Source: Kaistia soli DSM 19436 (GTDB lineage Bacteria > Pseudomonadota > Alphaproteobacteria > Rhizobiales > Kaistiaceae). From it: a stretch of 64,000 nt of DNA. The position numbers and the translations under genes are program-made. Under the pieces are notes generated by a model, which was not told the origin of the DNA, did not search any database, and saw only the letters and a program-made list of their open reading frames with translations. This document shows positions 8,227-17,311 of the stretch, in pieces (within the stretch, counting starts at the first letter, position 1; every line of letters begins with the position of its first letter). The stretch lies in assembly GCF_900129325.1 (NCBI RefSeq), contig NZ_FQUP01000004.1, forward strand, positions 310,001 to 374,000. Reading direction: 5' to 3'.

Positions 8227-9728
8227 ACGTCCCTGTCGTCCTTCGCCTTGAAGGGATCACCAAGCGCTTCGGGGCGCTCACCGCTAATGACGACATCACG
8301 CTGGAACTGCGGCAGGGCGAATTGCTCGCCCTTCTCGGCGAGAACGGCGCCGGCAAGACGACGCTGATGAACATCCTTTTCGGCCACTACACGGCCGATG
8401 CGGGGCGGGTGATCGCCTTTAGCCGCGAGTTGCCGCCGGGAAAGCCCCGCGCCGCGATCGAGGCCGGCATCGGCATGGTGCATCAGCATTTCGCGCTCGC
8501 CGCCAACCTGACCGTGCTTGAAAACGTCATCGCCGGCACGCGGCCGCTCGGCGCGCTCGGCCTTGGCAGCGCCGCAGCGCGAACGAGGCTTGCGGCGCTC
8601 TCGGCGAAATTCGGCCTCGCAGTGCATCCCGATGCCCGCGTCGGCGATCTCTCGGTCGGCGAGCGGCAACGGGTCGAGATCCTCAAATCGCTCTATCGCG
8701 ACGCCAAGGTGCTGATCCTCGACGAGCCGACCGCCGTCCTGACGCATCAGGAGGCAGAGCAGCTCTATCGGACGCTGCGCGGCATGGCCGAGCTCGGACT
8801 TTCGATCATCTTCATCTCGCACAAGCTGCATGAGGTGCTGGCCGCGGCCGACCGCGTCACCGTCCTGCGCGGCGGCAAGGTCGTGGCGGAGCGGCGCGCC
8901 AGCGAGACCACCAAGGATGAACTCGCCGAGCTGATGGTCGGCCGCCGCGTCGCACGCCCCCACCGGGAAAGCCAGGCGCCAGGCGCCATCGCGCTCAGGG
9001 CCTCGGGCATCGATGTCGGCACGACTCTGAAGGCGATCGATTTCGAGGTCCGCGCGGGCGAGACGCTCGGCATCATCGGCGTCTCCGGCAATGGCCAGCA
9101 CACGCTCGTCCGCCTCGTCTCCGGCCTCGAGCGGCCGACCGCCGGACAGCTGGAACTCTATGGCGCCCCAGCGCCGCGCCCCTCCCCGCGTGGCTTCGTC
9201 GCCGCCGGCATTGGCCGCATCCCGGAGGACCGCCACGCCGACGGCGCCGTCGGCGAGATGGCGGTTTGGGAAAATGCCGTGCTCGAACGGGTACGCGAGC
9301 CTCGTTTCTCCGCCGGTGGGCTGGTTCGCCGCGCCGCCGGCCGCGCCTTCGCGCGCGAGATCATCGAGCGCTTCGATGTGCGTGGCGGCTCAGAGGACAG
9401 CCCGATCCGCCTCCTCTCGGGCGGCAACATGCAGAAGCTGATCCTCGGCCGCAATCTCGCGGAGAGCCCGCGCATCCTGATCGCCGCCCAGCCGACGCGC
9501 GGCCTCGACGAGGGCGCTGTTGCCGCAGTTCACGGCGAGATCCTCGCCGCGCGCCGGGCGGGAACGGCCGTCCTGCTCATCTCCGAGGATCTCGACGAGA
9601 TCCTGGCGCTTGCCGATCGCGTCCAGGCGATCGTCAAGGGCAGGCTTTCGCCGGCGATCCCGGTCGAGCAGGCCGATCCGCGCCGTCTCGGACTGATGAT
9701 GGCGGGAAGCTGGGAGGATGCGGCGTGA
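8223..9728 (+). CDS. ABC transporter ATP-binding protein, two nucleotide-binding domains (BMP/CUT2 type)
   Basis: This 501-residue ATPase carries two fused ABC domains. The first has Walker A GENGAGKTT, signature LSVGERQR and Walker B VLILDEPTAVLT. The second has a degenerate Walker A (GVSGNGQ) and signature LSGGNMQKLILGRNL, as is usual in nucleoside-type importers of the YufO/NupO kind. The GTG start at 8223 overlaps the amidase stop by 4 nt, and its own stop overlaps the next GTG start. It energises uptake together with the two following permeases. Confidence 0.93.
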   Translation: MNVPVVLRLEGITKRFGALTANDDITLELRQGELLALLGENGAGKTTLMNILFGHYTADAGRVIAFSRELPPGKPRAAIEAGIGMVHQHFALAANLTVLENVIAGTRPLGALGLGSAAARTRLAALSAKFGLAVHPDARVGDLSVGERQRVEILKSLYRDAKVLILDEPTAVLTHQEAEQLYRTLRGMAELGLSIIFISHKLHEVLAAADRVTVLRGGKVVAERRASETTKDELAELMVGRRVARPHRESQAPGAIALRASGIDVGTTLKAIDFEVRAGETLGIIGVSGNGQHTLVRLVSGLERPTAGQLELYGAPAPRPSPRGFVAAGIGRIPEDRHADGAVGEMAVWENAVLERVREPRFSAGGLVRRAAGRAFAREIIERFDVRGGSEDSPIRLLSGGNMQKLILGRNLAESPRILIAAQPTRGLDEGAVAAVHGEILAARRAGTAVLLISEDLDEILALADRVQAIVKGRLSPAIPVEQADPRRLGLMMAGSWEDAA

Positions 9729-10777
9729 TCCGCTTCGAGCGCCGCACCCATGTGCCGTTCGGCCTGCGCCTCGCCGCGCCGATCGCCGCTGTCCTCGTCG
9801 CCCTCGCCTTCGCCGGCATTCTCATCGCCATCGCGGGAGCCCCGGTGCTCGAAGCCTATCGGCGCATGCTGATCGGCGCCTTCGGCTCGCGCCTCGCCAT
9901 CACCGAGACGCTGACGCGGACCGCGCCGCTGATCCTGACCGGCCTTGCTGCCGCTGTCGCGTTCCGCGCGCGGCTGTGGAACATCGGCGCCGAGGGCCAG
10001 TTCCTCGTCGGCGCGCTCGCCGCCGCAGCGCTCGGCTCGCAGCATGGGCTGCATCTGCCGCCTGTGCTGCTGATCCCCGCGCTGATGCTGGCCGGCGCCG
10101 TCGCGGGCGCGCTGCTGCTGCTCGGACCGCTCGCGCTCCGCCTTCGCTTCGGCGTCGATGAAGTCGTCACGACGCTGCTGCTCAATTTCGTCGCGCTGTT
10201 GTTCGTCTCGATGATGATCGAGGGCGCGCTGAAGGATCCACTCGCTTTCGGCTGGCCGCAATCGGTGCCGGTCGTCGCCGATGCCATGCTGCCAAAGCTT
10301 GTGGCGCGGACGCGGCTGCATGTCGGATTGCTGGTGGCGATCGGCCTGGCCGTCGTCATCGCGCTCGTTCAGGCGCGGACCGTCTTCGGGATGGAGAGCC
10401 GCGCGGCGGGCCTCAATCCGGCGGCGGCCCGCTTCGCCGGCGTTTCGCTGACCGGTGTTCTCGTCAAGGTCGCCTGCATTTCGGGCGGCCTCGCGGGCCT
10501 TGCCGGCGCCATCGAGGTGCTCGGCGTCAAGGCCTACGTCACTACCGACCTCTCGCCCGGCTTTGGCTATACCGGCATCGTCGTCGCCATGCTGGCGGCG
10601 CTCAACCCTATCGGCGTCGTCTTCGCCGCGCTCTTCGTCGCCACGATGTTCGTCGGCGCGGATTCGATGAGCCGCGCGCTTGGCGTGCCGAGCTTCATCG
10701 CCGATGTGATCGTGGCGATGTCCCTGCTCGCGATGCTGGTCGCGCTCTCGCTCGCCAATTACCGGATCCGCCGATGA
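9725..10777 (+). CDS. ABC transporter permease 1 (BMP/YufP type)
   Basis: The 350-residue membrane protein has about 8-9 hydrophobic helices. The family motif WNIGAEGQ follows ARL, and later helices include FGYTGIVVAMLA. It starts at a GTG that overlaps the ATPase stop (GTGA) and ends in an ATGA overlap with permease 2. BMP-type importers use two different permeases, as found here. A longer frame extends upstream inside the ATPase gene but has no membrane character before residue 1 of this call. Confidence 0.9.
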   Translation: MIRFERRTHVPFGLRLAAPIAAVLVALAFAGILIAIAGAPVLEAYRRMLIGAFGSRLAITETLTRTAPLILTGLAAAVAFRARLWNIGAEGQFLVGALAAAALGSQHGLHLPPVLLIPALMLAGAVAGALLLLGPLALRLRFGVDEVVTTLLLNFVALLFVSMMIEGALKDPLAFGWPQSVPVVADAMLPKLVARTRLHVGLLVAIGLAVVIALVQARTVFGMESRAAGLNPAAARFAGVSLTGVLVKVACISGGLAGLAGAIEVLGVKAYVTTDLSPGFGYTGIVVAMLAALNPIGVVFAALFVATMFVGADSMSRALGVPSFIADVIVAMSLLAMLVALSLANYRIRR

Positions 10778-11718
10778 TGGACGCGCTCGACATCTTCGCC
10801 TCGGCCGGCCTTTGGGCAGCGGTCCTGCGCATCGCGACGCCGCTGATCTTCGGCACGCTCGGCGCGCTGATCTCGGAGCGAGCGGGCGTGCTCAATCTCG
10901 GCATCGAGGGCATCATGACCTTCGGCGCGATGATCGGCTGGATGACGGTCTATCATGGCGGCGATCTCTGGCTCGGCCTCGCCGTCGCCGCCCTCTCCGG
11001 CGCGGTCTTCGGCCTTCTGCATGCCGCGCTCACGGTGCCGCTCGGCCTGTCGCAGCATGTAACCGGGCTCGGCATCACGCTGTTCGCGTCCAGCCTCTCC
11101 TATTTCATCTTCCGCCTCGCAATCCCGGTGTCCGGCTCGCCGCCGACCATCGTGCCGTTCCAAGTGATCAAGATCCCCGTGCTGTCCGATCTGCCGTTTC
11201 TCGGCGAGGCTGTGTTCAGCCAGACGGCTCCGACCTATCTCGCCATCGCGCTGGCCCTCGTCATCGCCTATGCGCTGGCGCGCACGCCGCTTGGGCTCGC
11301 CATCCGCATCGTCGGCGAAAATCCCCATGCAGCCGAGGCGCAGGGCATCGACCCGATCCGGGTCCGCATCGGTGCCGTGGTGTTCGGCAGCGCGCTGATG
11401 GCCATGGGCGGCGCCTTCCTGACGCTCGCAGCGTTCAATTCGTTCTTCCCGACCATGGTGCAGGGCCGTGGCTGGGTCTGCATCGCGCTGGTGGTATTCG
11501 CCTCGTGGCGGCCGGAACGGGCGCTCGGCGGCGCGCTGCTCTTTGCGCTCTTCGATGCCTATCAGCTTCGCCTGCAGCATGTCGTCGGCAAGGCGATCCC
11601 CTACCAGCTCTTCCTGATGATCCCCTACATCATGTCGATCCTGGCGCTGCTCGTCATGGCGCGGCGGGCCCGCGTGCCGCAGGCGCTGATGCAGCCCTTC
11701 CGCCGCGGCGAGCGTTGA
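10774..11718 (+). CDS. ABC transporter permease 2 (BMP/YufQ type)
   Basis: This 314-residue membrane protein has about 8 helices and the motif GVLNLGIEGIM that marks the second permease of nucleoside-type importers. The sequence RIVGENPHAAEAQGI is a conserved cytoplasmic coupling loop. It overlaps permease 1 by 4 nt (ATGA). It pairs with permease 1 to form the channel; the binding protein is encoded at the start of the same operon. Confidence 0.9.
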   Translation: MMDALDIFASAGLWAAVLRIATPLIFGTLGALISERAGVLNLGIEGIMTFGAMIGWMTVYHGGDLWLGLAVAALSGAVFGLLHAALTVPLGLSQHVTGLGITLFASSLSYFIFRLAIPVSGSPPTIVPFQVIKIPVLSDLPFLGEAVFSQTAPTYLAIALALVIAYALARTPLGLAIRIVGENPHAAEAQGIDPIRVRIGAVVFGSALMAMGGAFLTLAAFNSFFPTMVQGRGWVCIALVVFASWRPERALGGALLFALFDAYQLRLQHVVGKAIPYQLFLMIPYIMSILALLVMARRARVPQALMQPFRRGER

Positions 11719-11780
11719 CATCGGCCTGGAGACACGCGAAGCCCTCAGCACGCACGTCGCTCTTGGGAGGGAGCACTGCC

Positions 11781-13073
11781 ATGCCGAAAATCGCCGTCAT
11801 CGGCGCCGGTCCATCGGGCCTCGCGACCGTCAAGACGCTGGCCGATGCCGGGCTGACGGATATCACCTGTTTCGAGGCGCAGCCGGAGCTGGGCGGCAAC
11901 TGGGTGTTTCGCGACACCACCGGCCATGCCAGCGTCTATGAGACGACGCACATCATCTCCTCGAAGCGGCTGTCGCAATATTCCGATTTCGCGATGCCGG
12001 CCGACTACCCCGACTTCCCCTCGCACAAGCAGATGCTGGCCTATTTCGAGGCCTATGCCGCGCATTTCGGTCTCGCGCGTTTCATCCGCTTCGGAACCCG
12101 CGTCCTCCATGCCGCGCCCCTGCCCGAGAACCGTTGGCGACTGTCGCTGGAGGGACCCGACGGCCGCAGCGAGGAGAGTTTCGATCGCCTCGTTGTCTGC
12201 TCGGGCCATCACTGGGACCCCCTGATTCCCGAAACGCCGGGCGCGTTCGACGGCCGCGTGATGCATGCGCATGACTATCGCCGCGCCGAGCCCTTCCGCG
12301 ATCAGCGCGTGCTCGTCGTGGGTGGCGGCAATTCCGCCTGCGATATCGCCGTCGCCCTGTCACGGGTCGCCAACCGGACGGCCATCAGTTTCCGCCGCGG
12401 CTATCACATCGTGCCGAAGATCGTGCTCGGCATGCCCGTCGACGTCGCCTATCGCCGCCTGCGTCATCTGCCGAAATGGCCGCGCCAGCGCCTGCTCGCG
12501 CTGATGCTGAAGCTGGTCATCGGCCCCTACAAGCGCTACGGCCTGCCGGAGCCGGAACGGCGCGTGCTCGAAATGCATCCGACGCTGAATTCGGAGCTGC
12601 TCGATCGGTTGCGCCACGGGACGGTCGCGACGCGGCCGGGCGTGGCCGGTTTCGAGGGCCCGAATGTGCGGTTTGCCGATGGCAGCCTCGAGACCTTCGA
12701 CACGGTGATCTTCGCCACCGGCTATCGCACCCGCTTCCCCTTCTTCGACCCGGACCTCTTCGATTTCACCGAGGCGCTCGACGTTCCGCTCTATCTGAAG
12801 ATGATGCCGGAGGCCTTCCCGACGCTCGATTTCGTCGGCCTGTTCCAGCCGATCGGCTGCATCTGGCCGCTCGCCGAACTGCAGGCGCGCATCGTCGCTC
12901 TGCAGGCGACCGGCCGCCTGGCGCGCCCGGCCGATCTCGAACGCCGCATCACCCATGAGACCGCCCATCCGCACTGGCAATTCGAGCGCACGCCGCGCCA
13001 CGCGATCGAGATCGACGTCTATGATTTCGAAAAGGCGCTGCGGAAGGAACTCGCGGAGGCCCGTGCGGCCTAA
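11781..13073 (+). CDS. Flavin-containing monooxygenase (FMO family)
   Basis: This 430-residue flavoprotein has an N-terminal FAD-binding motif GAGPSG, the FMO fingerprint around FDGRVMHAHDYR, a second dinucleotide motif for NADPH (VVGGGNSACDIA), and the C-terminal FATGY. The family oxygenates soft nucleophiles (N or S) using NADPH and oxygen. The ATG at 11781 has GGGAGGGAG about 8 nt upstream; the longer frame overlapping permease 2 is not plausible. It follows permease 2 by 62 bp and probably acts on the imported compound or its amidase product. Confidence 0.9.
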   Translation: MPKIAVIGAGPSGLATVKTLADAGLTDITCFEAQPELGGNWVFRDTTGHASVYETTHIISSKRLSQYSDFAMPADYPDFPSHKQMLAYFEAYAAHFGLARFIRFGTRVLHAAPLPENRWRLSLEGPDGRSEESFDRLVVCSGHHWDPLIPETPGAFDGRVMHAHDYRRAEPFRDQRVLVVGGGNSACDIAVALSRVANRTAISFRRGYHIVPKIVLGMPVDVAYRRLRHLPKWPRQRLLALMLKLVIGPYKRYGLPEPERRVLEMHPTLNSELLDRLRHGTVATRPGVAGFEGPNVRFADGSLETFDTVIFATGYRTRFPFFDPDLFDFTEALDVPLYLKMMPEAFPTLDFVGLFQPIGCIWPLAELQARIVALQATGRLARPADLERRITHETAHPHWQFERTPRHAIEIDVYDFEKALRKELAEARAA

Positions 13074-13085
13074 ACCTCGGGCGCT

Positions 13086-14171
13086 TCAGGCAGCATGTCG
13101 GGCATCAGCGCGGCCCGACAGGGACCGCGCCGTTTCGACGATCGTCTCCTCCACCGGGCGCCAGCGCAGCTTCAGCAGCGCCTCGGCCTTGCCCCTGCCG
13201 ATCCAGCGCTCCTCGCCGATATCGAAGCGGAGATAGCTGAGGATTGAGAAGCTGTCGGCGAGCCGCCGCGCGCGCTCATCGTCGATCGGCCGGGGAACCG
13301 GCAGTTGTTCGAAGCCGCTGGCCCGGATGCAGGCGATCAGATCGGCGAGCCAAAGCTGGTCGGCGACGGCGAAGATGCGCTCGCCGACCGCTGCGTCCGA
13401 GAGCAGCGCGGCGACATGCAGCCAGGCGACGTCGCGGACATCGACGAGCGGCAGCAGGATGCGCGGCGCGACGATGGCGCGGCCGAGCAGTATCTCGCGG
13501 AAGATGTTGAGCGAAGGCGAAATTGAAGAGGTGAGGCCCGGTCCGAAGATGATTCCGGGATTGATCACCGTCGTGGCGAGGCCCCGCGCAGCTGCGACCT
13601 CCCACACCGTGCGCTCCGCCACCGTCTTGGCCTCCGCATAGACGGTCATCGGCGCCCGGCCAGGCGTTGACCAATCGGCCTCGGTGACGACGCGCGCGTC
13701 GGGGCGGTCCGCGCTATAGAGCGCGGCCATGATGGATGAGGTCATCACCATGCGGCGAATGCCCGCCGCAGCCGCCGCCTCGACCACCCGGCGCGAGCCC
13801 TCGCGGGCACAGGCGACGAGCGGCGCCGCATCCTCTGTCAGCACATGCGGCATCGGCGCCGCAACATGAATGAGCGCGTCCTGACCGGCCATGATCTCGG
13901 TCCAGCAGGGCTTATCAAGCAGATCGCAGGCAACGACCCTGAGGCGAGCCGGCTGGACACCGGACGCGATGAATTCGGCCGCGAGGCGCTGCGGATCCTC
14001 GCCTGGACCTGCCGTTGCGGTTACGTTCACGCCGCCGGAGGCCAGGATCGAGACGATCCAACCGCCGAGATGCCCGCCGGCACCGGTCACCACGACGCGC
14101 CTGGGCCAGTGGTCCCCCGGATCGCTCAAGCGATCGGTCCCCAGCGGCGTGGGAGGACGACGCCTCGTCAT
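13086..14171 (-). CDS. NAD(P)-dependent epimerase/dehydratase-type reductase (extended SDR)
   Basis: The 361-residue protein has the extended-SDR nucleotide motif TGAGGHLGG near residue 30, a Ser in VMTSSIMAAL, and the catalytic YAEAK (YxxxK). Overall pattern resembles dihydroflavonol/cinnamoyl-CoA reductase-like members, but the substrate cannot be assigned. The ATG overlaps the stop of the upstream lipase-like gene by 4 nt (ATGA), so the two are co-translated. It converges with the monooxygenase gene and is separated from it by 12 bp. Confidence 0.85.
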   Translation of the reverse strand: MTRRRPPTPLGTDRLSDPGDHWPRRVVVTGAGGHLGGWIVSILASGGVNVTATAGPGEDPQRLAAEFIASGVQPARLRVVACDLLDKPCWTEIMAGQDALIHVAAPMPHVLTEDAAPLVACAREGSRRVVEAAAAAGIRRMVMTSSIMAALYSADRPDARVVTEADWSTPGRAPMTVYAEAKTVAERTVWEVAAARGLATTVINPGIIFGPGLTSSISPSLNIFREILLGRAIVAPRILLPLVDVRDVAWLHVAALLSDAAVGERIFAVADQLWLADLIACIRASGFEQLPVPRPIDDERARRLADSFSILSYLRFDIGEERWIGRGKAEALLKLRWRPVEETIVETARSLSGRADARHAA

Positions 14172-14929
14172 TTTGCCGAAGACTTGCTGGCTGGGGACTT
14201 GCTTGCCGGCGCCTTGCGGCCGAGCGCCTTCAGCACGGCCGTCATGATCTGCTGCTGCACGATGGGATTCTCGTCCATCGTGAAGTGATTGACGCCGGGC
14301 CGGTTGAGATCGGGATTGTCGCGGATATTGTCGTTGTCAACGCCGGTGCCCTTGGCGGCCAGCGCCGCACCGAGCCCGTCATTGGCCATGTAGATATTGA
14401 GGTAGCGCTTGACCTTGTCGGAGATCGGTCGCGACGAGGTCGGATCGACGGTGACGACGAGATCCACCGGCACGCCATGCTGGCCGAGCACATAGGACGC
14501 CTGAAGCGCGGCGTTGCCGCCGAGAGAATGGCCGATGATCACAATCGGCGCCCTCTTGTCCGGATGAAGCGCCGCCTCGGCCGTGATGTCGGCGACGACG
14601 CTCGGCCAGCCGGTATGACCGAGGATGCGCGTCTTCACGCCCTGAGCCTTGAGGCTGGCATTGAGGCGGTCCATGCCAAGCGAGAAGACGCCCAGAAAGC
14701 CGCGGATGAGATAAACGCTCGCGGCGTGGGTCGGGACCGTCGGCTGCGCAGATTTGCCGACGCGCTTTTGCGTCGCGCGTGGCGCAGTCGAGGCCTTTTG
14801 AACCTTCGCCTCGGGCACAGCAGCGCCCGCGGACTGCGGCAAGGGATTTGCTGTGGCGGCGAGGGGCTGAAAAAGCGCCAGGAGGGCGCCGAAGAGGACA
14901 AGAATTGGCAAACGCATGCTCTTCACCAC
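14168..14929 (-). CDS. Exported alpha/beta hydrolase (lipase-like)
   Basis: This protein of about 253 residues starts with a signal peptide (LPILVLFGALLALF), a low-complexity Ala/Lys/Pro linker, then an alpha/beta-hydrolase domain with the nucleophile elbow IIGHSLGGNAA. An Asp in VTVDPTSSRP and a His in GVNHFTMDE could complete the triad. The GTG at 14929 is chosen because GGAGGG lies 9 nt upstream; an ATG 12 nt further in is the alternative. It is probably periplasmic, and its substrate is unknown. Confidence 0.78.
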   Translation of the reverse strand: MVKSMRLPILVLFGALLALFQPLAATANPLPQSAGAAVPEAKVQKASTAPRATQKRVGKSAQPTVPTHAASVYLIRGFLGVFSLGMDRLNASLKAQGVKTRILGHTGWPSVVADITAEAALHPDKRAPIVIIGHSLGGNAALQASYVLGQHGVPVDLVVTVDPTSSRPISDKVKRYLNIYMANDGLGAALAAKGTGVDNDNIRDNPDLNRPGVNHFTMDENPIVQQQIMTAVLKALGRKAPASKSPASKSSAK

Positions 14930-15038
14930 CGAAGCGTTCCCTCCCACGCAGCCGTGATTCGACAGTTAAGATAACGATAGCCGGTGAAGAGGTGCAAGCA
15001 GGGCGGCGTGAAGGTCTTGCCGGGGCAGAGCCTGCTGC

Positions 15039-15881
15039 TCAGGCCGTTTCGCGCATGATCCTGTCCCAAAGTGCCGTAACCTCCTCGCGCATCATCAGCG
15101 CATCGCTCCAGCGGTCGGACAGATCATTGCCGTCCGGGCCGGCGATCGCATAGGGCTGAGGTCCAAGCTCGCAGACGAAGGATAGTTCCGCGTTGTCGGC
15201 CGAGCGGCGTCGCCATGAGCGCATGCCGTAGTCCCACCAGCCGAGGAAGAGGTCGAGCCATTTGCGGTGATGCGGGAATGATATCTCGATCTGAACCTGC
15301 TCTCGGCTAGCGACGCGGCCGTGCAGAGCCCATGAATTGTCGAGAACGCGGTGGATATAAGCGTGGTTCTCCGCGCTGACCGGATCGGCGAATTCGCGCC
15401 CGACCAGGAAATGCGAGAGATCGGCCAAAAGCTTCAGATCTGGAAAGCGGTCGAGCAGATCGAGCACGAAATAGAGGTCGGTCGTCATCCGGTCGCGATG
15501 CGTCTCGATATAGACTGGAAAGTCGACCTCTTCCGCGAGACGCATCCACCCCTCGATCAGCGGCACGCATTCCGCGACCGTCCGCGGGCGAACATCCGGC
15601 TGGATATCGAGATGATGCAGTCCGGTCTCGGTCGCGATCTCGAGCACCGGCTTGAGATCGTCGATGGTCTGCGGGAAACACTGCCCTTCCGCGACCATGC
15701 CATGCGGCTTCAGCATCGCCGCGATCCGCTTCGAGCGGTCCCGGTCACGCCAGTCGGTCGAGACGCCGTCATAGCGCGCCTCGATGATCATCTCGACATT
15801 CTTCTCAAGCGAGCGCTCGAGCCCGTCGGTCTGCCGCCGCTCCATCGCCCAGAGCGACTGCAACACGATCAGTTTCTGCAT
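15039..15881 (-). CDS. Sugar phosphate isomerase/epimerase-like TIM-barrel protein
   Basis: The 280-residue protein has the AP-endonuclease-2/xylose-isomerase-like TIM-barrel pattern: GLHHLDIQPD, VYIETHRDRMTTD and LLADLSHFLVGRE supply the Glu, Asp and His residues expected for a divalent metal site. The family includes sugar epimerases, isomerases and inositol enzymes; the specific reaction is not readable. The ATG has GAGGGG about 6 nt upstream. It stands between the antiporter gene (same strand) and the lipase gene, with no close partner. Confidence 0.8.
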   Translation of the reverse strand: MQKLIVLQSLWAMERRQTDGLERSLEKNVEMIIEARYDGVSTDWRDRDRSKRIAAMLKPHGMVAEGQCFPQTIDDLKPVLEIATETGLHHLDIQPDVRPRTVAECVPLIEGWMRLAEEVDFPVYIETHRDRMTTDLYFVLDLLDRFPDLKLLADLSHFLVGREFADPVSAENHAYIHRVLDNSWALHGRVASREQVQIEISFPHHRKWLDLFLGWWDYGMRSWRRRSADNAELSFVCELGPQPYAIAGPDGNDLSDRWSDALMMREEVTALWDRIMRETA

Positions 15882-15920
15882 TCTCGTCCCCTCCCCAGGG
15901 TCTTCGTCCTGCTGCCGCCT

Positions 15921-17174
15921 TCAGTTCCTCGCCCGCAGCACGCGTCGCACGACGGCCGGCGTCGACAACCCCTGCACGATGACGGAGAAGATCACGACCG
16001 TGTAGCAGATGGCGGTCAGCGTCTCGCGATACGGGCTGTCTGGCAAGGCCAGCACCAGCGCGATCGAGATGCCGCCGCGAAGTCCGGTCCAGGTCAGCAC
16101 GCCCACGGCGCGCGCGGTTTCGCCATGCGGCCGGTGTCCGAGAGCGAGCGGCACGGCAACGCTGACGAAGCGCGCCAGGATCGAGAGCGGGATCGCGGCG
16201 AGGACCGGCCAGAACCCGGCTGCCCCGATCGGTATCTCCAGGATCTCGAACCCCATCAGCATGAACAGCAGCGTGTTGACGATCTCGTCGACCATCGACC
16301 AGAAGTCGTGGATCCGGCGCCGCCAGATGGCATCGAGATCGCGCTTGGCCTGGAAATGGCTGAGCGTCAGTCCCGCCACGACGACCGCGATCGGCCCTGA
16401 CAGTTCGAGCAGCGCCGCCATGCGATAGGTCGCGAAGACGAGCGCCAGCGAGATCGTGACGACGAGATGTTCCTCGCGGATGTGTTGCATGGCGAAGCGC
16501 GCGACGAGCCCGGTCGCGAAGCCGAGCAGCGCGCCGCCGCCGCCATCGACGAGGAATGTCAACAACAGGCGGCCATGGCCGACAACGGCTTCGTCGCCCG
16601 TCGCCGTGGCCAGCGCTGCGAAATACAGCACGACGGCGGCGCCATCGTTGAAGAGGCTCTCGCCGGTGATGAGATCGCGGATCTCGGACGGCATCTTCAC
16701 CTTGGCGAGCAGTTGCTCGACGGCAACGGCGTCGGTCGGCGCGAGAATGGCGCCGAGCACCAGGCACCAGGCGAGCGGCACGGAGAAGCCCGCATAAGCG
16801 AGCACCGCTTGGATGCCGAAGGCGAAGATCACCATCGCGATGACCACGCCGAAGGTCACCAGCAGGAAGATGGGCCGCGCGCGCCGCCGCAACCCGGCGG
16901 CATCCGTCGTCAGGCTGGTGGCGAAGAGGAGCAGCGCCAGGACACCGTCGAGCAGGACATCAGACAGGTCAGCATTGGCGAGGCGGGCGCCGGTGCGCGC
17001 GGCGACATGGATGTGCGGCGTCAGCCAGGAGGCGGCGATCATGCCGAACGAGACGACGAGCGATCCGATCAGCAGCGCGATCACCCGCGGCAGGCGGCCG
17101 AACCGCTCATTGATCAGGCCGATACCGGCAGCCAAGACGAAGAGCAGCGAAATATAATCGAAACTCGTCAGCAT
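15921..17174 (-). CDS. Na+/H+ antiporter, CPA1/NhaP family
   Basis: This 417-residue inner-membrane protein has about 12 hydrophobic helices. CPA1 hallmarks are present: GAILAPTDAVAV, GESLFNDGAAVVL containing the ion-binding ND pair, and WTGLRGGISIALVLALP near the C-terminus. It exchanges cytoplasmic Na+ (or K+) for protons and contributes to pH and salt tolerance. The C-terminus is short, with no large cytoplasmic regulatory domain. It lies 39 bp upstream of the TIM-barrel gene on the same strand. Confidence 0.92.
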   Translation of the reverse strand: MLTSFDYISLLFVLAAGIGLINERFGRLPRVIALLIGSLVVSFGMIAASWLTPHIHVAARTGARLANADLSDVLLDGVLALLLFATSLTTDAAGLRRRARPIFLLVTFGVVIAMVIFAFGIQAVLAYAGFSVPLAWCLVLGAILAPTDAVAVEQLLAKVKMPSEIRDLITGESLFNDGAAVVLYFAALATATGDEAVVGHGRLLLTFLVDGGGGALLGFATGLVARFAMQHIREEHLVVTISLALVFATYRMAALLELSGPIAVVVAGLTLSHFQAKRDLDAIWRRRIHDFWSMVDEIVNTLLFMLMGFEILEIPIGAAGFWPVLAAIPLSILARFVSVAVPLALGHRPHGETARAVGVLTWTGLRGGISIALVLALPDSPYRETLTAICYTVVIFSVIVQGLSTPAVVRRVLRARN

Positions 17175-17311
17175 GCCGCTCCCCTGGCGTCCCCGCTTCG
17201 CGCCGCGTTTGCTAGCATGGCGCGTACGAAGTCGTCACATCCCGTCAAGAAATTTGCTCTACTCCTGTTGGAAACACGTCGATCATCGATGTTTTGAGAG
17301 GGAACGGACCT

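Noticed and set aside
10812-11780. Upstream extension of the monooxygenase frame through permease 2
   Set aside because: The extension overlaps a clear permease gene and reads as random Arg/Pro-rich sequence; the FAD motif starts at the ATG at 11781 with a good ribosome-binding site.
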